Both the position numbers and the translations under genes were made by a program. The notes beneath the pieces were generated by a model, which ran no database searches, had not been told where the DNA came from, and saw nothing but the letters and a program-made list of their open reading frames with translations. Positions 1 through 10,518 of a stretch of 64,000 bases of DNA are shown piece by piece. Every line of letters starts with the position of its first letter. Within the stretch, counting starts at the first letter, position 1. The stretch spans positions 2,985,501-3,049,500 of the forward strand of contig NZ_CP115784.1 in the NCBI RefSeq assembly GCF_027913215.1, given 5' to 3'. The DNA comes from Paracoccus aerodenitrificans. Its GTDB lineage: Bacteria; Pseudomonadota; Alphaproteobacteria; Rhodobacterales; Rhodobacteraceae.

Positions 1-86
1 ACAGCAACGGCCCGCTTGGCATCCTTCTGCCCGATAATAAACCGGTCCAGTTCCGAGACGATTTCACGCGGAGTCAGTTCGGTCAT
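1..86 (-). CDS. hslU: HslU, ATPase subunit of HslUV protease (N-terminal fragment)
   Basis: Only the first 28 codons lie in the window; the gene runs off the left edge. The N-terminus reads [20 protein letters not shown], the characteristic start of HslU (ClpY), the AAA+ unfoldase that feeds substrates to HslV in the cytoplasm. It follows hslV on the same strand, the usual hslVU operon order. The Walker motifs lie outside the window, so the call rests on this N-terminal signature and on the neighbour. Confidence 0.9.
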   Translation of the reverse strand, partial: MTELTPREIVSELDRFIIGQKDAKRAVA

Positions 87-145
87 ATTCTCTCTTTCAT
101 CCTGGCTGAAAATATCCTGGGGGTCAGGGGGCAACGCCCCCTGAA

Positions 146-703
146 TCACGCATCCAGCTTTTCGACGGTAAGGTTTCCATTGGTGTACACGCAGATATCC
201 GCAGCGATTGCCATCGCCTTGCGGGCGATCTCTTCGGCATCCATCCCGGTCTCAAGCAAAGCCCGCGCCGCCGCCAAGGCGAAATTCCCGCCCGAGCCGA
301 TTGCGGCGATGTCATGTTCCGGCTCAAGCACATCGCCGGCGCCGGTGACGACATAAAGCTGCGCACCATCGGTGACGATCAGCATCGCTTCGAGATTGCG
401 CAGATATTTATCGGTGCGCCAGTCCTTCGCCAGTTCGACACAGGCCCGCTGAAGCCGTCCGGGCGCGGCTTCCAGTTTCTTCTCCAGCCGCTCCAGCAGG
501 GTGAAAGCATCGGCTGTCGAACCGGCAAATCCGACAACCACGTCACGCCCGCCCGGCGATAATCTGCGTACTTTCCGGGCCGATCCTTTCATCACCGTCT
601 GACCGACACTGACCTGCCCATCACCTGCGACAACCACCTTGCCACCGCGCTTCACCGCAAGAATCGTGGTGCCATGCCAGCCGGGGAACTTATCATCCGC
701 CAT
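146..703 (-). CDS. hslV: HslV, peptidase subunit of HslUV protease
   Basis: 185 residues, normal for the family. HslV forms a double-hexamer threonine peptidase that works with HslU in cytoplasmic protein quality control. The conserved block after the short leader, G-TTILAVKR, places the catalytic Thr right after a cleavable propeptide ([11 protein letters not shown]), as in alphaproteobacterial HslV. GDGQVS and the C-terminal IGSGG/YTNG blocks also fit. The reading frame is open further upstream, but the start at 703 gives the family-typical N-terminus and leaves a divergent promoter gap to the next gene. hslU follows 59 bp downstream. Confidence 0.95.
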   Translation of the reverse strand: MADDKFPGWHGTTILAVKRGGKVVVAGDGQVSVGQTVMKGSARKVRRLSPGGRDVVVGFAGSTADAFTLLERLEKKLEAAPGRLQRACVELAKDWRTDKYLRNLEAMLIVTDGAQLYVVTGAGDVLEPEHDIAAIGSGGNFALAAARALLETGMDAEEIARKAMAIAADICVYTNGNLTVEKLDA

Positions 704-793
704 GAAACTCTCCTTCGTTGCAGTGCAGATAGGTGTGCGCCGCCCGGCCCGCAAGCCATTGCGGTCATATGCGGCGCAGCCTAGCTTGCGCAT

Positions 794-1681
794 ATGGTTG
801 AAACAACTTTGCGAATCCATCTTGAAGAGTCCATGCTTTCGCAAGCAAAAGCGGGCCGTTTCAACTTTGCGAACCGGATCAGGGAAGCGGTGGAAGACTG
901 TGGCTGGACCGTCGAATTTGCCGCCGAAACCGACCGCATCCCGGATCGCCGCAGCTATGCGCTTCACCATATGAGCGGTCCGTCACATTCCCGCGTTTTG
1001 CTGTTTCGCCGGACTTATTACTATCCGTTCTGGCATATCGAAAAGGACCCGCAACGCTGGCGATGGCCGGTCGCTCAAACGATATTCGAACCGGATCAGA
1101 CGGATCAGGCAGAGGCGAAGCAGTTCATCCATAAATTGCGGCAGCGCATCATGCCCGACCTGTCACCCGGCACGCCCGAGCATGTGCTGATTCCCCTTCA
1201 GGAACGGCTGACCGAAATGCGCTCCTTCCAGACAATGAGCCCGCTCGACATGGTTGAAACCGTCGCCGCCACGGGCAGGCGTTGCATTGTCACATTACAT
1301 CCGAAGGGTGACTACAGCGGCAAGGAAAAGCGGGCGCTCGACGCGCTGATCCGCCGTTACGACAATCTCTGCATCGGAAGCAACAGCCGCGCATTGCTGC
1401 CGGGCACGTCATTTGTCGCGACGCAAAACAGCTCGGTCGCCTTCGATGCCTATCTTCTGGCCCGGCCGGTGGTCCTGTTCGGCCAGATTGATTTCCACCA
1501 TATCGCCCTGAAAGTCAGCGATCTGGGTGCAGACGAGGCCCTGCAACGCGCCCCACATCACAAGGCGTATTATGCGAAATATCTGCTCTGGTTTCTTCGC
1601 GATCAGGCGATAGATGCCTCGGCCCCCTCTGCCGGGGACCGCATCATTGAGGCCATGAGAAAGGGCGGCTGGCCAATCTGA
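794..1681 (+). CDS. Capsule polysaccharide export/transferase-like protein (KpsC/KpsS type fold)
   Basis: 295 residues, divergent from hslV. I do not recognise a named orthologue. The C-terminal half carries a stretch around residues 212-235 ([21 protein letters not shown]) that resembles the nucleotide-sugar-binding motif of the KpsC/KpsS (LipA/LipB) Kdo transferases of capsule assembly, where a conserved N-S-[ST]-V-x-x-[DE]-A-L precedes a PVV-hG block. A histidine-containing LHPKG motif near residue 172 also fits a GT-B-like transferase. There is no signal peptide or membrane segment, so it is likely cytoplasmic. No capsule operon surrounds it, so the substrate is unknown. Confidence 0.5.
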   Translation: MVETTLRIHLEESMLSQAKAGRFNFANRIREAVEDCGWTVEFAAETDRIPDRRSYALHHMSGPSHSRVLLFRRTYYYPFWHIEKDPQRWRWPVAQTIFEPDQTDQAEAKQFIHKLRQRIMPDLSPGTPEHVLIPLQERLTEMRSFQTMSPLDMVETVAATGRRCIVTLHPKGDYSGKEKRALDALIRRYDNLCIGSNSRALLPGTSFVATQNSSVAFDAYLLARPVVLFGQIDFHHIALKVSDLGADEALQRAPHHKAYYAKYLLWFLRDQAIDASAPSAGDRIIEAMRKGGWPI

Positions 1682-1716
1682 CCGCCGCCCCCAATCCATT
1701 CTCAGACAGTCTCGGA

Positions 1717-2037
1717 TCAGACGTTTTCGTCAATCCAGGCCTTCAGCGCAGCCTTGGGTGCAGCGCCGATCTTGTTCGATACAACCTTGCCGTCCTTGAA
1801 CATGAACAGCGCCGGAATGCCGCGTACGCCCATCGAAGCCGGGCTTTCCGGGTTTTCGTCCACATTCACCTTAACGATCTTGATCTTATCCGCATATTCG
1901 TCGGAAAGCTCTTCCAGAGCGGGACCGATCTGCTTGCACGGGCCGCACCATTCTGCCCAGAAGTCGACGATCACGGGCGTGTCGGAATTTACGACCTCTG
2001 CCTCGAACTGGGCATCGGTAACGGGTTGCGTGGCCAT
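1717..2037 (-). CDS. trxA: Thioredoxin
   Basis: 106 residues with the canonical active site WCGPCK near residue 30 and the cis-proline block RGIPALFMF. It is the cytoplasmic disulfide reductant. The start at 2037 is chosen over an upstream in-frame ATG because an AGGAG ribosome site sits a few bases before it and the protein then begins MATQPVTD, as typical TrxA. It lies 50 bp downstream of addA on the same strand and is probably the last gene of the long leftward unit. Confidence 0.95.
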   Translation of the reverse strand: MATQPVTDAQFEAEVVNSDTPVIVDFWAEWCGPCKQIGPALEELSDEYADKIKIVKVNVDENPESPASMGVRGIPALFMFKDGKVVSNKIGAAPKAALKAWIDENV

Positions 2038-2087
2038 GACATACTCTCCTGAATATCTGCCGGGTGGCATAGGGAATTGAGTTACAG

Positions 2088-5000
2088 CTATGCAGCCGGA
2101 CCTGCCGGGTCAAGGGAAGCGGCCACCCGATCCAGTATCTCATCCCGCAGCCACATCACCTCGCGCCGCGAAGTCCACAGGATGCCGGTGCGAAGCATTC
2201 GCCCCGGATAGATGCGGGATAAGGCGGAACGATAGGCCGCCATCTGCCGCAATATGCCTTGCGGCGTGGCCTCGGGACGGTCGGGAACCGTCATGTTGCT
2301 TTTATAGTCTATCAGGCTGACACGATCCGGCCCGACGATAAGCCGGTCGACAATGCCGCGAACCGGGCCGCGCCCGGGCAAGGAAAACGCCAGCTCAACC
2401 TCGGTCATCACGGTTTCATCGCCCGGAATATCGAACAGCCCGGCGAGAGGCGGCGCCTCGATCACCGCGCGAGCCTCTTCGATCAGTGTTTGCAGCATTT
2501 CTGCATCGGGCAGACCGCCCTCGCTGCCCGACAGCATGTCGCGGGCGCGATCATGCCATTCCGAATGCGCGATATCGGGCAGGTTTTCCAGCAGAAGATG
2601 CAGCCTTGTGCCGAACAGCATGGCTGCCTCGGGATCGTTTCCGTCAGGACCCGGCAGCGCCTTCGCCCCACCCAGACCGGATGCGGATAAGGGCAGTTTT
2701 CGCGGCGCAGCTTCCGGCGGAGCGGTCCACAACCAGGGCGCATCGGGGGCAGGGGGCTTCGGCTGACGTTCCGCCGCCGGAGCATCCGGCCAGTCACCGA
2801 AGCTGTAACGCGTCACCGGACCCAACCCGCCCTCAAGCTGCGTCTCCTCAAGCCCGCTTGCGGCAAGCCCGTCACGCATCATCGCATACCAGCTTTCCTC
2901 GCCCGCGCCCGGATCGCCGGCAGAAGCAACGATCAGCCAGCTTTCCGCACGGGTCATGGCCACATAAAGCAGCCGTTTCCGTTCCTCGGCATCGCGCTGC
3001 GCGGCTTCGCTGACTGCATCCTGCGCGAAATCGGGCCGCTCCACTGTCGTGCCGGTAAGCAGGGGCGGAGCATCGCCCCGGCGCAGAACTTCGGGCGGAC
3101 GGTAGGCGTTTCTTTTCTTTGTATCGGGCAGGATAACCACCGGGCTTTCCAGACCCTTAGAGCCATGCACGGTCATCACCCGGATCAGGCCCTCGCCCGA
3201 TCCGGGCTGGCGTCGAATCTCGACATCATCGGCTGACAGCCAGACAAGAAACCCGGTCAGCGACGGAACCTCGCTGCGTTCATATGCCAGAGCCTGAGTC
3301 AGCAATTCGTCAATGCCGTCCTCGGCCTCGGGTCCAAGCCGGGCCAGCAGACGCTCGCGCCCCGAATGACGGTTCAGCAATCGCGAGATCAGATCGAAGG
3401 GACGCAGGCTGGTATGGCGCAGCATATCGCTCAGCAATTCCTGCGCTTCCGCATGATCAGAGTCGCGCAGTCTGCGCCACAGATATTCCCGCTTCTCCCG
3501 GCCATGCGCCAGACGGAACAGCGCATCCTCATCCAGACCGATCAGCGGCGAGCGCAGCAACGCGGCCAGTGACAGATCATCCTCGGGCGTCGCAAGGAAA
3601 TTCAGCATGGCGCGGATATCCCTGACGGCAAGCTCTGCCGCCAGCTTCAGCCGGTCGGCCCCCGCGACAGGCAACTCAGCCGCCTTCAGCGCCCGAATGA
3701 TTTCGCTGAAGAGGGGCGATCTGCGGCCCTGAACGAGGATCAGAATATCGCCTGCATCCAGCCGCCGGATTCCCTCGCGCGTGGTGATGGATGCGCCAGA
3801 GACCGGATCGAGCATCGCCGAAATCTGCCGTGCGATCTCTTCGGCCAGCTGTGTCGGGGCGGCATCGGGCGCAAGCTGATCGACGGGTTCTTCCCAGGGA
3901 AGATCTTCGGTCTTTTCCGGGGGCTCAACCGGCGGCCACAGATCGACACGGCCCGGACGGTCGGCAAGGAAGGCACGGTGATGGCTGTCCTGTCCCAGAC
4001 CCCGCCCCGCTTCGCCCGCAAATGTCGCATCCACGGCACGCAGAATAGCCGGAGAGGAACGGAAGGAATATTCCAGATCTAGCTGCTGCATCGGACGCTG
4101 AACGGCAGCGAAATCCCGGTCGAATTCCTTTTGCCGATCTTCGAAAACCGCAATATCGGCACCCTGAAACGAATAGATCGACTGTTTCGGATCGCCCACG
4201 ACAAACAGGGTCCGCACCCTGTCCAGTTCCCCGGCGGTGAATTCGGCGGTCAGCCTTTCGACAACGCACCATTGCTCGGGAGAGGTATCCTGCGCCTCAT
4301 CGACAAGGATATGGTCAATGCCGCCATCCAGACGGAACAGCACCCATTGCGCCATCGCCGCATCCGATAAAAGCGTGGCGGTCCGGGTGATAAGATCGTC
4401 GAAATCCAGCCAGCCCGCATCGGATTTCTGCGCCTGATAGCGGCGGGAAAACTCGGTCCCGAAGCGCAGCAACGCCGCGCTGCGCTGCACGAATTTCAGG
4501 GCGATGCGCTGCGCTCTGGCCGCTTCGACCCGCTCCATCAGATCGTTGAGCTGATCCATATAGACCGCGCAAACCCCTTCGCGCAGCTTCTTCGTGGGCA
4601 AGCCGTCGATCTTGGCGGTATAGGGCATCGCAGCGCCAGACCCGGTCAGCAACGCGCCCTCCAGAATTTCCAGCCCCACAAGACCCGGCGCAGCCCAGTC
4701 CACCTGCCGCAATTTCGCCGCCAGCTTGACATCATTGGTGCTGCCCCGGGCGATCAGCGGGATCAGTTCAGCCATCCAGACGGCTTCATCGCCGGTAAAG
4801 ACCTGCGCCAGCAGATCCCCCTCGGTGAAGCCCTCGGGTACTCCGGCAGCGTCGCGCAGCGCCTGCTCTCCGCCCATCTGGTCGAGCCCGCCCGCAAGCT
4901 GCGCAAGAAGCCCGTCCAGCATATCGCCCGAATGGATCGAGGTGATGTCGCCAATTTCGGCCACACCCTCATCGGCCATATCCTCAAGCACGCGCTGCCG

Positions 5001-5486
5001 AAGCAATTTTGCGGAACGCTCATCAAGCTCGGTGAAGCCATGCGGCACCCCGGCTTCAAGCGGAAAGCGGCGCAGCAACGAGGCGCAGAAGCTGTGGATC
5101 GTCTGGACCTTCAACCCGCCCGGAGTCTCGATGGCCTGCGCGAAAAGCCGCCGCGCGGCGGGCAGGTCAGGCGCATCGGTGACGCCCAGATCGCGCAGCG
5201 CCGCGATCAGCCTGTCATCGGGCAGCATCGCCCATTCGCCAAGACGTTTCAGCAGCCGGTTCTGCATCTCGGTCGCGGCGGCCTTGGTATAGGTCAGGCA
5301 CAGCACCCGCTCGGGCCGTGTCCCCGACAAAAGCAGCCGTGCCACCCGGTCGGTCAGAACCCGCGTCTTGCCCGAGCCTGCATTCGCGGTCAGCCAGGTG
5401 GACCGATCAGGCCGCGATGCCGTGATCTGGCGGGATGTGGCGTCATCGGGCGGCGGAAGGGTTTCGCCCTCTGGTGTATCAGTCAT
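2088..5486 (-). CDS. addA: AddA, helicase-nuclease subunit of AddAB double-strand break repair complex
   Basis: 1132 residues. An SF1A UvrD-type helicase fused to a C-terminal RecB-family nuclease; with AddB it resects DNA ends for RecA loading. Walker A is ANAGSGKT at residues 34-41; the helicase motifs [12 protein letters not shown] and [15 protein letters not shown] follow, then [11 protein letters not shown] and [10 protein letters not shown]. The nuclease domain near residue 1050 has the IDYKS motif (PD-(D/E)xK fold). Its start overlaps the stop of addB by 8 bp, implying translational coupling and equimolar subunits. Confidence 0.96.
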   Translation of the reverse strand: MTDTPEGETLPPPDDATSRQITASRPDRSTWLTANAGSGKTRVLTDRVARLLLSGTRPERVLCLTYTKAAATEMQNRLLKRLGEWAMLPDDRLIAALRDLGVTDAPDLPAARRLFAQAIETPGGLKVQTIHSFCASLLRRFPLEAGVPHGFTELDERSAKLLRQRVLEDMADEGVAEIGDITSIHSGDMLDGLLAQLAGGLDQMGGEQALRDAAGVPEGFTEGDLLAQVFTGDEAVWMAELIPLIARGSTNDVKLAAKLRQVDWAAPGLVGLEILEGALLTGSGAAMPYTAKIDGLPTKKLREGVCAVYMDQLNDLMERVEAARAQRIALKFVQRSAALLRFGTEFSRRYQAQKSDAGWLDFDDLITRTATLLSDAAMAQWVLFRLDGGIDHILVDEAQDTSPEQWCVVERLTAEFTAGELDRVRTLFVVGDPKQSIYSFQGADIAVFEDRQKEFDRDFAAVQRPMQQLDLEYSFRSSPAILRAVDATFAGEAGRGLGQDSHHRAFLADRPGRVDLWPPVEPPEKTEDLPWEEPVDQLAPDAAPTQLAEEIARQISAMLDPVSGASITTREGIRRLDAGDILILVQGRRSPLFSEIIRALKAAELPVAGADRLKLAAELAVRDIRAMLNFLATPEDDLSLAALLRSPLIGLDEDALFRLAHGREKREYLWRRLRDSDHAEAQELLSDMLRHTSLRPFDLISRLLNRHSGRERLLARLGPEAEDGIDELLTQALAYERSEVPSLTGFLVWLSADDVEIRRQPGSGEGLIRVMTVHGSKGLESPVVILPDTKKRNAYRPPEVLRRGDAPPLLTGTTVERPDFAQDAVSEAAQRDAEERKRLLYVAMTRAESWLIVASAGDPGAGEESWYAMMRDGLAASGLEETQLEGGLGPVTRYSFGDWPDAPAAERQPKPPAPDAPWLWTAPPEAAPRKLPLSASGLGGAKALPGPDGNDPEAAMLFGTRLHLLLENLPDIAHSEWHDRARDMLSGSEGGLPDAEMLQTLIEEARAVIEAPPLAGLFDIPGDETVMTEVELAFSLPGRGPVRGIVDRLIVGPDRVSLIDYKSNMTVPDRPEATPQGILRQMAAYRSALSRIYPGRMLRTGILWTSRREVMWLRDEILDRVAASLDPAGPAA

Positions 5487-8427
5487 GATCGCCCACCTTC
5501 ATCTTGACCGGCAGGTCGCCCGCACCCCATTCCCCGAAACGGGACAGATGATCGTAATCGCTGTGATCCGTCGTTTTCTGCAATGCCCTGCGTGCGCTGA
5601 ACCCATAACCCAGTTGCAGATAGCTGCGGGCAAGCAGGATGAATTTCTGCCAGGTCTCCTCTGCCATCTCGGGCGAGAATTTGCGTGGCAGCGTGGCACC
5701 CTCGCCGCCAAGCTGGATATAACTGATCCCATCAACCCCGATTGGCCCAAGCGAGGGGAACGCGCCTTTCATCACCATCACAGCTTCCAGCATAAGCTGC
5801 TTGTCGAAATGCGCCATTTCATCATCGCTCGGCGGCTTGCCGGATTTATAGTCATAGACATGCGCGACCGCACCGCCGTCGAGAAGATCGATCCGGTCCG
5901 GTTTCGCCGTCAGATGCAGAGTCAGACCCGGCACCGGCAGGCGATGGCTGGTTTCCACGACCTGAGGACGCCCCCGCTGAAGCCTGTTCAGCTCATCCCG
6001 CGCGATCCGGGCCGAGATCCGCTCCATCCTTGCCTGCCAGAAGGCGCGGGCGGCGGGCCAGGGTACTTCCTCGGCCAGAACCTGCCGGGTGATCGCCAGA
6101 AACCGCTCGTGCAGCGCATCAACCCCGATATCCGGGTCCGGAGGAGGCCGAAGCAACCGTTCCGCGACCTTGTGCAACACTTGGCCGCGCAACGCGGCCC
6201 CCGGCTCGGGGCGCAGAGGGTCCAGCGGGCGCAGGCCCAGAACCTTGTCGGCATAGATCGCGTAAGGATCGCGGATCAGCGTCCGCACCTGCGTCACCGA
6301 GATCGCTGAAAATGCCGGGGCAGGCGGCACAGGGGCAGGGCGCGGAGCGGGGTCCGTCCGGTATCGGGGCAGGGACATCCTCCGCGCAAGGGCAAGCCAG
6401 CGATCCCCGCGATGGCGCATGGCATCCAGTGCGGCGGGACCGTCCCTTTCCGGCAAACCGCTCATCAGATTGGTCAGGCGATTCAGCCAGCGTGAGGGGA
6501 TCGCTTCGGCATCGGCATCCTTGCGGGCGCGGGTCAGCACCACCTCGGGCGCGGCAATCGCCTGCTGAAAATCATGCGCCGACAGACCGATCTGCCGCTC
6601 CGGCACGGTCAGTCCCGCTTCCTGCCTCATAGTGCGGGACAGCCACGGATCGGGCGGCAGGCTTTGTGGCCAGCCACCTTCGGTCAGCCCCGCCAGCACC
6701 ACAAGCGCACCATCCGACAGATTGACCTCCGTCCGTGCTTCACGCGTACCGCAGGCGCGGATCAGCGGATGGCCGAGATCGCGCGAACGCACCGCCTGTC
6801 CGGCAAGCTGCGTATCTATCAGCTCGGCATAATCATAAGGACCCATTGGCTGTGCGCGGTCGGCATGGGCGGCAAGGTGATCCATCACCGTCCTTGCCGC
6901 AAGACCTGCGGCCTCTCTCCACAGCCGGGATTCCGCAACCTGCCCGCCCGGCCCCGCTGCCAGATGTGAGGCCAGCCGCAGATGCGCTTCGATCCGCTCT
7001 AACACCGGCCTGCGCGATCTGTCCTCTTCCGAAGCGCCGATGATCGCCACCGCCTCACCCAACCAATCGGACCAGAGCTTCCGCGCCTCATCGCCGCGCG
7101 TTCCCCAATCGGCCAGAAATTCTGCATCGGGAAATGCCGGTCCGTGGCGACGCAGATGCAGTTCCAGATCGCGGGTCTGCCGAAGCGCGTCGCCGAAGGA
7201 TGACCCGGTCGCCGTGATCGGATGCTTCAGCAGGGTCAGCACCGTATCTATGGTCAGCTTCCTGCCGAACGTTGCCGCAACATGCCTGAGGAATAATCCC
7301 TGCGGCGATAATTCCAGCGGAGACCCCGCGCTGTCGTCGATCTCCAGATTCCAGCGATCCAGAGCGGCAGCGATGCGGCGAACCAGACTGCGATCCGCGG
7401 CAAAGATCCGGGTCGCCCGGCCCTGCCCGACCGCATCGCGTATCAGAACGGCAATGGCGTCCGCTTCCTCTTGCGGCTGATCGGCCTCGATCAGGGTCAG
7501 CCCCGCCGTCGCCTCGGCCAGAGGCGGCAGGGATGGGCCTTCATCAATCCACTGATCAGTGACAGGCGCAGGCCGCAGCGCAAGCGACACCAGCCGATTG
7601 CGGTCATTCTGCGGCTGAGGCAGCCAGGGCCGGACAGGCCGGAAACGCAAAGCGGCAAGCCTTGCCTGCGGATGGTCGTCAGCCTGATCGGAAAGGGAGG
7701 ACCAGATCTCTTCCGGTTGCTCGAAATCATAGCCGGGCAGTACCACGGTTCCCAACGGAATCTCTGCCAGAGCACGCAGGAAAAGCCGCGTCGCGCCATG
7801 CGATCCGGTCGAGCCCACCGCCATAATCGGCGCATCTGGCAGCTTGGTTTTCCCGGCCCAGTCCGCAGCCAAAATCTCGGCCATGCGGCGCTGACGCGCC
7901 TGCGGATCGACGGGCGGATCGGAAAGATAGAACTGCGCCGCGATTTTCAGAAAGGCCAGTGAACGCTGCCAATGCGCGGCATGTTCACGCGTGTCGATGC
8001 GTTCGAGGCTTTCGGGACCGCACCCTTCCGTCTGCATTTCGGCCATCAGATCGGCAAGAGACTCGGCCAGTTCGGGAACGGACTGACCCGCACCAAGGCC
8101 GGGATCACGGTCGATCAGCCGCGAGACCAGATTGCCCAATTCCAGCATCCGCGCCAAAGGCGAAGCGGTTTCGCCGGGCAGCGCCGCCCCAAGGTCACTG
8201 AGCAGCCGCATCTTCGGCAGTAACAGCGGCCCGTGCTCTGCCGCATGATCGTCAAACGCATTCCGCAGCGTTCTCAGCGTCCGGCCCGAGTTCACATAAA
8301 CGGTGACCGCCGCCATCGCCTCTGGCGGCTTGTCGCGGCAGCGGTCGATCAGGCCTTCGGCCACGGCACGGCAGAAATCCGCGCCTGGCGGAAGCGCGAA
8401 GATCCCCGATTGCCAGTCAGACCACAT
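5479..8427 (-). CDS. addB: AddB, second subunit of AddAB repair complex
   Basis: 982 residues. The N-terminal segment (IFALPPGADFCRA) matches alphaproteobacterial AddB, and the C-terminal nuclease motif VYDYKSGKPP is a PD-(D/E)xK active site that cuts the second strand. The region where a Walker A would sit (VNSGRTLRTLR) lacks the GK[ST] signature, as known for AddB-type subunits that no longer hydrolyse ATP. I see no clear four-cysteine Fe-S pattern. The start at 8427 is chosen because it overlaps the preceding nucleotidyltransferase gene by only 11 bp; the longer in-frame ATG would overlap it far more. Confidence 0.94.
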   Translation of the reverse strand: MWSDWQSGIFALPPGADFCRAVAEGLIDRCRDKPPEAMAAVTVYVNSGRTLRTLRNAFDDHAAEHGPLLLPKMRLLSDLGAALPGETASPLARMLELGNLVSRLIDRDPGLGAGQSVPELAESLADLMAEMQTEGCGPESLERIDTREHAAHWQRSLAFLKIAAQFYLSDPPVDPQARQRRMAEILAADWAGKTKLPDAPIMAVGSTGSHGATRLFLRALAEIPLGTVVLPGYDFEQPEEIWSSLSDQADDHPQARLAALRFRPVRPWLPQPQNDRNRLVSLALRPAPVTDQWIDEGPSLPPLAEATAGLTLIEADQPQEEADAIAVLIRDAVGQGRATRIFAADRSLVRRIAAALDRWNLEIDDSAGSPLELSPQGLFLRHVAATFGRKLTIDTVLTLLKHPITATGSSFGDALRQTRDLELHLRRHGPAFPDAEFLADWGTRGDEARKLWSDWLGEAVAIIGASEEDRSRRPVLERIEAHLRLASHLAAGPGGQVAESRLWREAAGLAARTVMDHLAAHADRAQPMGPYDYAELIDTQLAGQAVRSRDLGHPLIRACGTREARTEVNLSDGALVVLAGLTEGGWPQSLPPDPWLSRTMRQEAGLTVPERQIGLSAHDFQQAIAAPEVVLTRARKDADAEAIPSRWLNRLTNLMSGLPERDGPAALDAMRHRGDRWLALARRMSLPRYRTDPAPRPAPVPPAPAFSAISVTQVRTLIRDPYAIYADKVLGLRPLDPLRPEPGAALRGQVLHKVAERLLRPPPDPDIGVDALHERFLAITRQVLAEEVPWPAARAFWQARMERISARIARDELNRLQRGRPQVVETSHRLPVPGLTLHLTAKPDRIDLLDGGAVAHVYDYKSGKPPSDDEMAHFDKQLMLEAVMVMKGAFPSLGPIGVDGISYIQLGGEGATLPRKFSPEMAEETWQKFILLARSYLQLGYGFSARRALQKTTDHSDYDHLSRFGEWGAGDLPVKMKVGDHD

Positions 8428-9100
8428 CTTCAGCCAGCATCTCTTCGGCAAGCGCGATGGTTTCCGGCCTGCCGACATCGCACCACTCGCCAATATGGGA
8501 AATCCCATAGGCTCGCCCGTCCGCGATCATCAGATCCCACAGGCTGTTCAGCGAAAACACGTCCTCTCGGATCTCGGCCAGACGCTCTGTCTTGCAGATC
8601 TGACAGCCTACATAGACCATATCTCCGCCCCGGCTAATCTTGCCGGTATGGCTGAGGGTAAAGTCCCCCGGCCCAACCCGGCCCCGTGCGCGATCCCGTG
8701 GAAGCAGCATCAGCAGGCAGTCCATCCGCTGAGGGTCCCAGGCCATCTGCAATGCGGAAAGCGGGTTGGGTCCGGTCCAAACCACATCCGGGTTAAGCGT
8801 CATCACCGCCCCGCCCCCGAGAAGCGGTAAAGCCTTGCGCAACCCGCCGCCGGTTTCCAGAAGCGCATCGGTTTCATCCGAAATGAGGATATCACCTCCT
8901 GCCAGATGGTCATGGATCTGCCCGCCCAGATAATGCGCATTGACCACGATCCGCCCGACACCGGCCTCGCGCCCCAGATCGATTGCGCGGTCAAGCAATG
9001 TCCGGCCCGAGACCTTCAGAAGCGGTTTCGGCGTCGTGTCGGTCAGAGGCGCCATGCGGGTTCCCTTACCGGCGGCGAAGATCATCAGGGGCAGGGACAT
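8417..9100 (-). CDS. murU: Nucleotidyltransferase, MurU-like (N-acetylmuramate-1-phosphate uridylyltransferase)
   Basis: 227 residues. The sugar-nucleotidyltransferase signature FAAGKGTRMAPLTDTTPKPL is at the N-terminus, followed by LNPDVVW for metal/nucleotide binding. MurU makes UDP-MurNAc from MurNAc-1-phosphate in the cell-wall recycling route that pairs with the kinase AmgK. The preceding gene ends in an AmgK-like domain and overlaps this one by 16 bp, which supports MurU over other NTP transferases. The start at 9100 begins directly with the conserved MSLPLMIFAAG block. The symbol is inferred from pairing and motif. Confidence 0.8.
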   Translation of the reverse strand: MSLPLMIFAAGKGTRMAPLTDTTPKPLLKVSGRTLLDRAIDLGREAGVGRIVVNAHYLGGQIHDHLAGGDILISDETDALLETGGGLRKALPLLGGGAVMTLNPDVVWTGPNPLSALQMAWDPQRMDCLLMLLPRDRARGRVGPGDFTLSHTGKISRGGDMVYVGCQICKTERLAEIREDVFSLNSLWDLMIADGRAYGISHIGEWCDVGRPETIALAEEMLAEDVV

Positions 9101-10518
9101 TGCGACCTGATCCTTTCGATTATCTCTGTTGACGGGGCGGGCTGACGGGAAACCAGATCCGACAGCTCTGCCAGTTCGGGCAAGGCAAGCACCTTCTGGA
9201 TGAGCTGCCAGCTTCTCGGCATGAAGTCCAGATAGCGCGTTTTTCCGTCCCGCAGGCAAAGCCGTGTGAAAATTCCCATGATCCGCAGGTTACGCTGCGC
9301 ACTCAGCAAGGCAAAGGCGGGCCTGAAACGATGGGGATCAAGCCCGGTCTCGTCCAGAAACCGGGCAATGGTGGCCTGTTCAACCTGCTCTGACAGGGTT
9401 CGCCTTGGATCATGCAAAGCCGATGCAAGGTCATAGCCGGGATGCGCCGCAACAGCGTCCTGAAAATCCAGCAGACCCAGACGATCATCCGGCGTCAGAA
9501 TGATGTTTTCCGCGTGAAAATCGCGCAGGCTCGTGACCGGAGCCATATCCGCACAAAGCCGCGCATGAAGCTTTTCGATACAGAGGCCGATCTGATCTGC
9601 GGCCTGTTGCGCCTCCTGACCGGCACCTGCGGCAGAGGGATACCACTCGGCGAAAAGCCCCACCTGCCGCGCCATTTCCGGCCCGTCGAGCGCGAGAATG
9701 CCCGGCGCAGGCGGGTAAGAAGACAACCGCGCAAGCAAAGACGCGATCCGGGTATAAAGCGGCTCTGCCATCATGGGCTGCGCGTCGATCACACGGGCAA
9801 GCTGAGCATCCCCGAAATCCTCGATGAGTGCGAGGCCAAGCGTCCGATCCGCAGCATGGATCTGTGGAACGGTGAAACCGCGCTCCTCAAGCCAGAGCGT
9901 CATTGCAAGATAGGATGCCAGCGTTTCGGGGTCGGCATCCATCAGCACCGCCTGACCCTTTTCGCCCGTCAGACGAAAATAGCGCCGCGCCGAGGCATCG
10001 CCTGCAAGAAACTCTACCCTTGCATCGGCCCAGTCTGCGGACTGGATGAAAGCGGCTCGCTGCGCTGCACGGACAATATGGCTCCACCGCCCGGCATCGC
10101 CGAGAAGTTCGATATGCCGGATTTCGGGATCAGGCAGGGTTGAAAGGCGAATGGTCAGCGCATCATCGACCCTTTCCATGCGGTCCGGCCATTCGATCAG
10201 CGTGATGGAACCAGACATGGCATCGGTCAGGCCAAGTTCTTCAATCTCGGCGGGATCGGTCAGCCGGTACAGATCCGCATGCCAGACCGGCACATCGGCA
10301 TCATAGGTCTGAACCAGAGTGAATGTCGGGCTGGGGACATCTTCCGAAGGGTTGTTCAGATGCGCCCGGATCAGCGTCCGCGCCAGAAGGGATTTGCCCG
10401 CCCCAACCGGGCCTTCAAAAAGGATCGTGTCACCGGCACGCAACTCGGTCGCGATGGCGCGGCCGAGTGCTTCGGTCAGGGAGACGTCTCCGCCAAGGGT
10501 CAGTAAGGCATCGGCCAT
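9085..10518 (-). CDS. Bifunctional TsaE ATPase / AmgK-like sugar kinase fusion
   Basis: 477 residues in two parts. Residues 1 to about 150 are TsaE: Walker A EGPVGAGKSLLART, PSPTFTLVQ and HADLYRL, the ATPase needed for N6-threonylcarbamoyl-A37 on tRNA. From about residue 165 comes an aminoglycoside-phosphotransferase fold with GDASARRYFRL near its start, the catalytic loop LRDFHAENIIL and LLDFQDA for metal binding, matching AmgK, the MurNAc/GlcNAc anomeric kinase. Fusion proteins of this kind are known in Rhodobacterales annotation. It overlaps the aldo/keto reductase by 19 bp upstream and murU by 16 bp downstream, so t6A synthesis and wall recycling share one transcript. The start MADALLTLGG is chosen over a longer frame without homology. 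Confidence 0.88.
   Translation of the reverse strand: MADALLTLGGDVSLTEALGRAIATELRAGDTILFEGPVGAGKSLLARTLIRAHLNNPSEDVPSPTFTLVQTYDADVPVWHADLYRLTDPAEIEELGLTDAMSGSITLIEWPDRMERVDDALTIRLSTLPDPEIRHIELLGDAGRWSHIVRAAQRAAFIQSADWADARVEFLAGDASARRYFRLTGEKGQAVLMDADPETLASYLAMTLWLEERGFTVPQIHAADRTLGLALIEDFGDAQLARVIDAQPMMAEPLYTRIASLLARLSSYPPAPGILALDGPEMARQVGLFAEWYPSAAGAGQEAQQAADQIGLCIEKLHARLCADMAPVTSLRDFHAENIILTPDDRLGLLDFQDAVAAHPGYDLASALHDPRRTLSEQVEQATIARFLDETGLDPHRFRPAFALLSAQRNLRIMGIFTRLCLRDGKTRYLDFMPRSWQLIQKVLALPELAELSDLVSRQPAPSTEIIERIRSQCPCP

Noticed and set aside
146..970. Longer 274-codon version of hslV
   Set aside because: The extra 89 residues are unrelated to HslV and would overlap the divergent gene; the start at 703 gives the usual propeptide and catalytic Thr.
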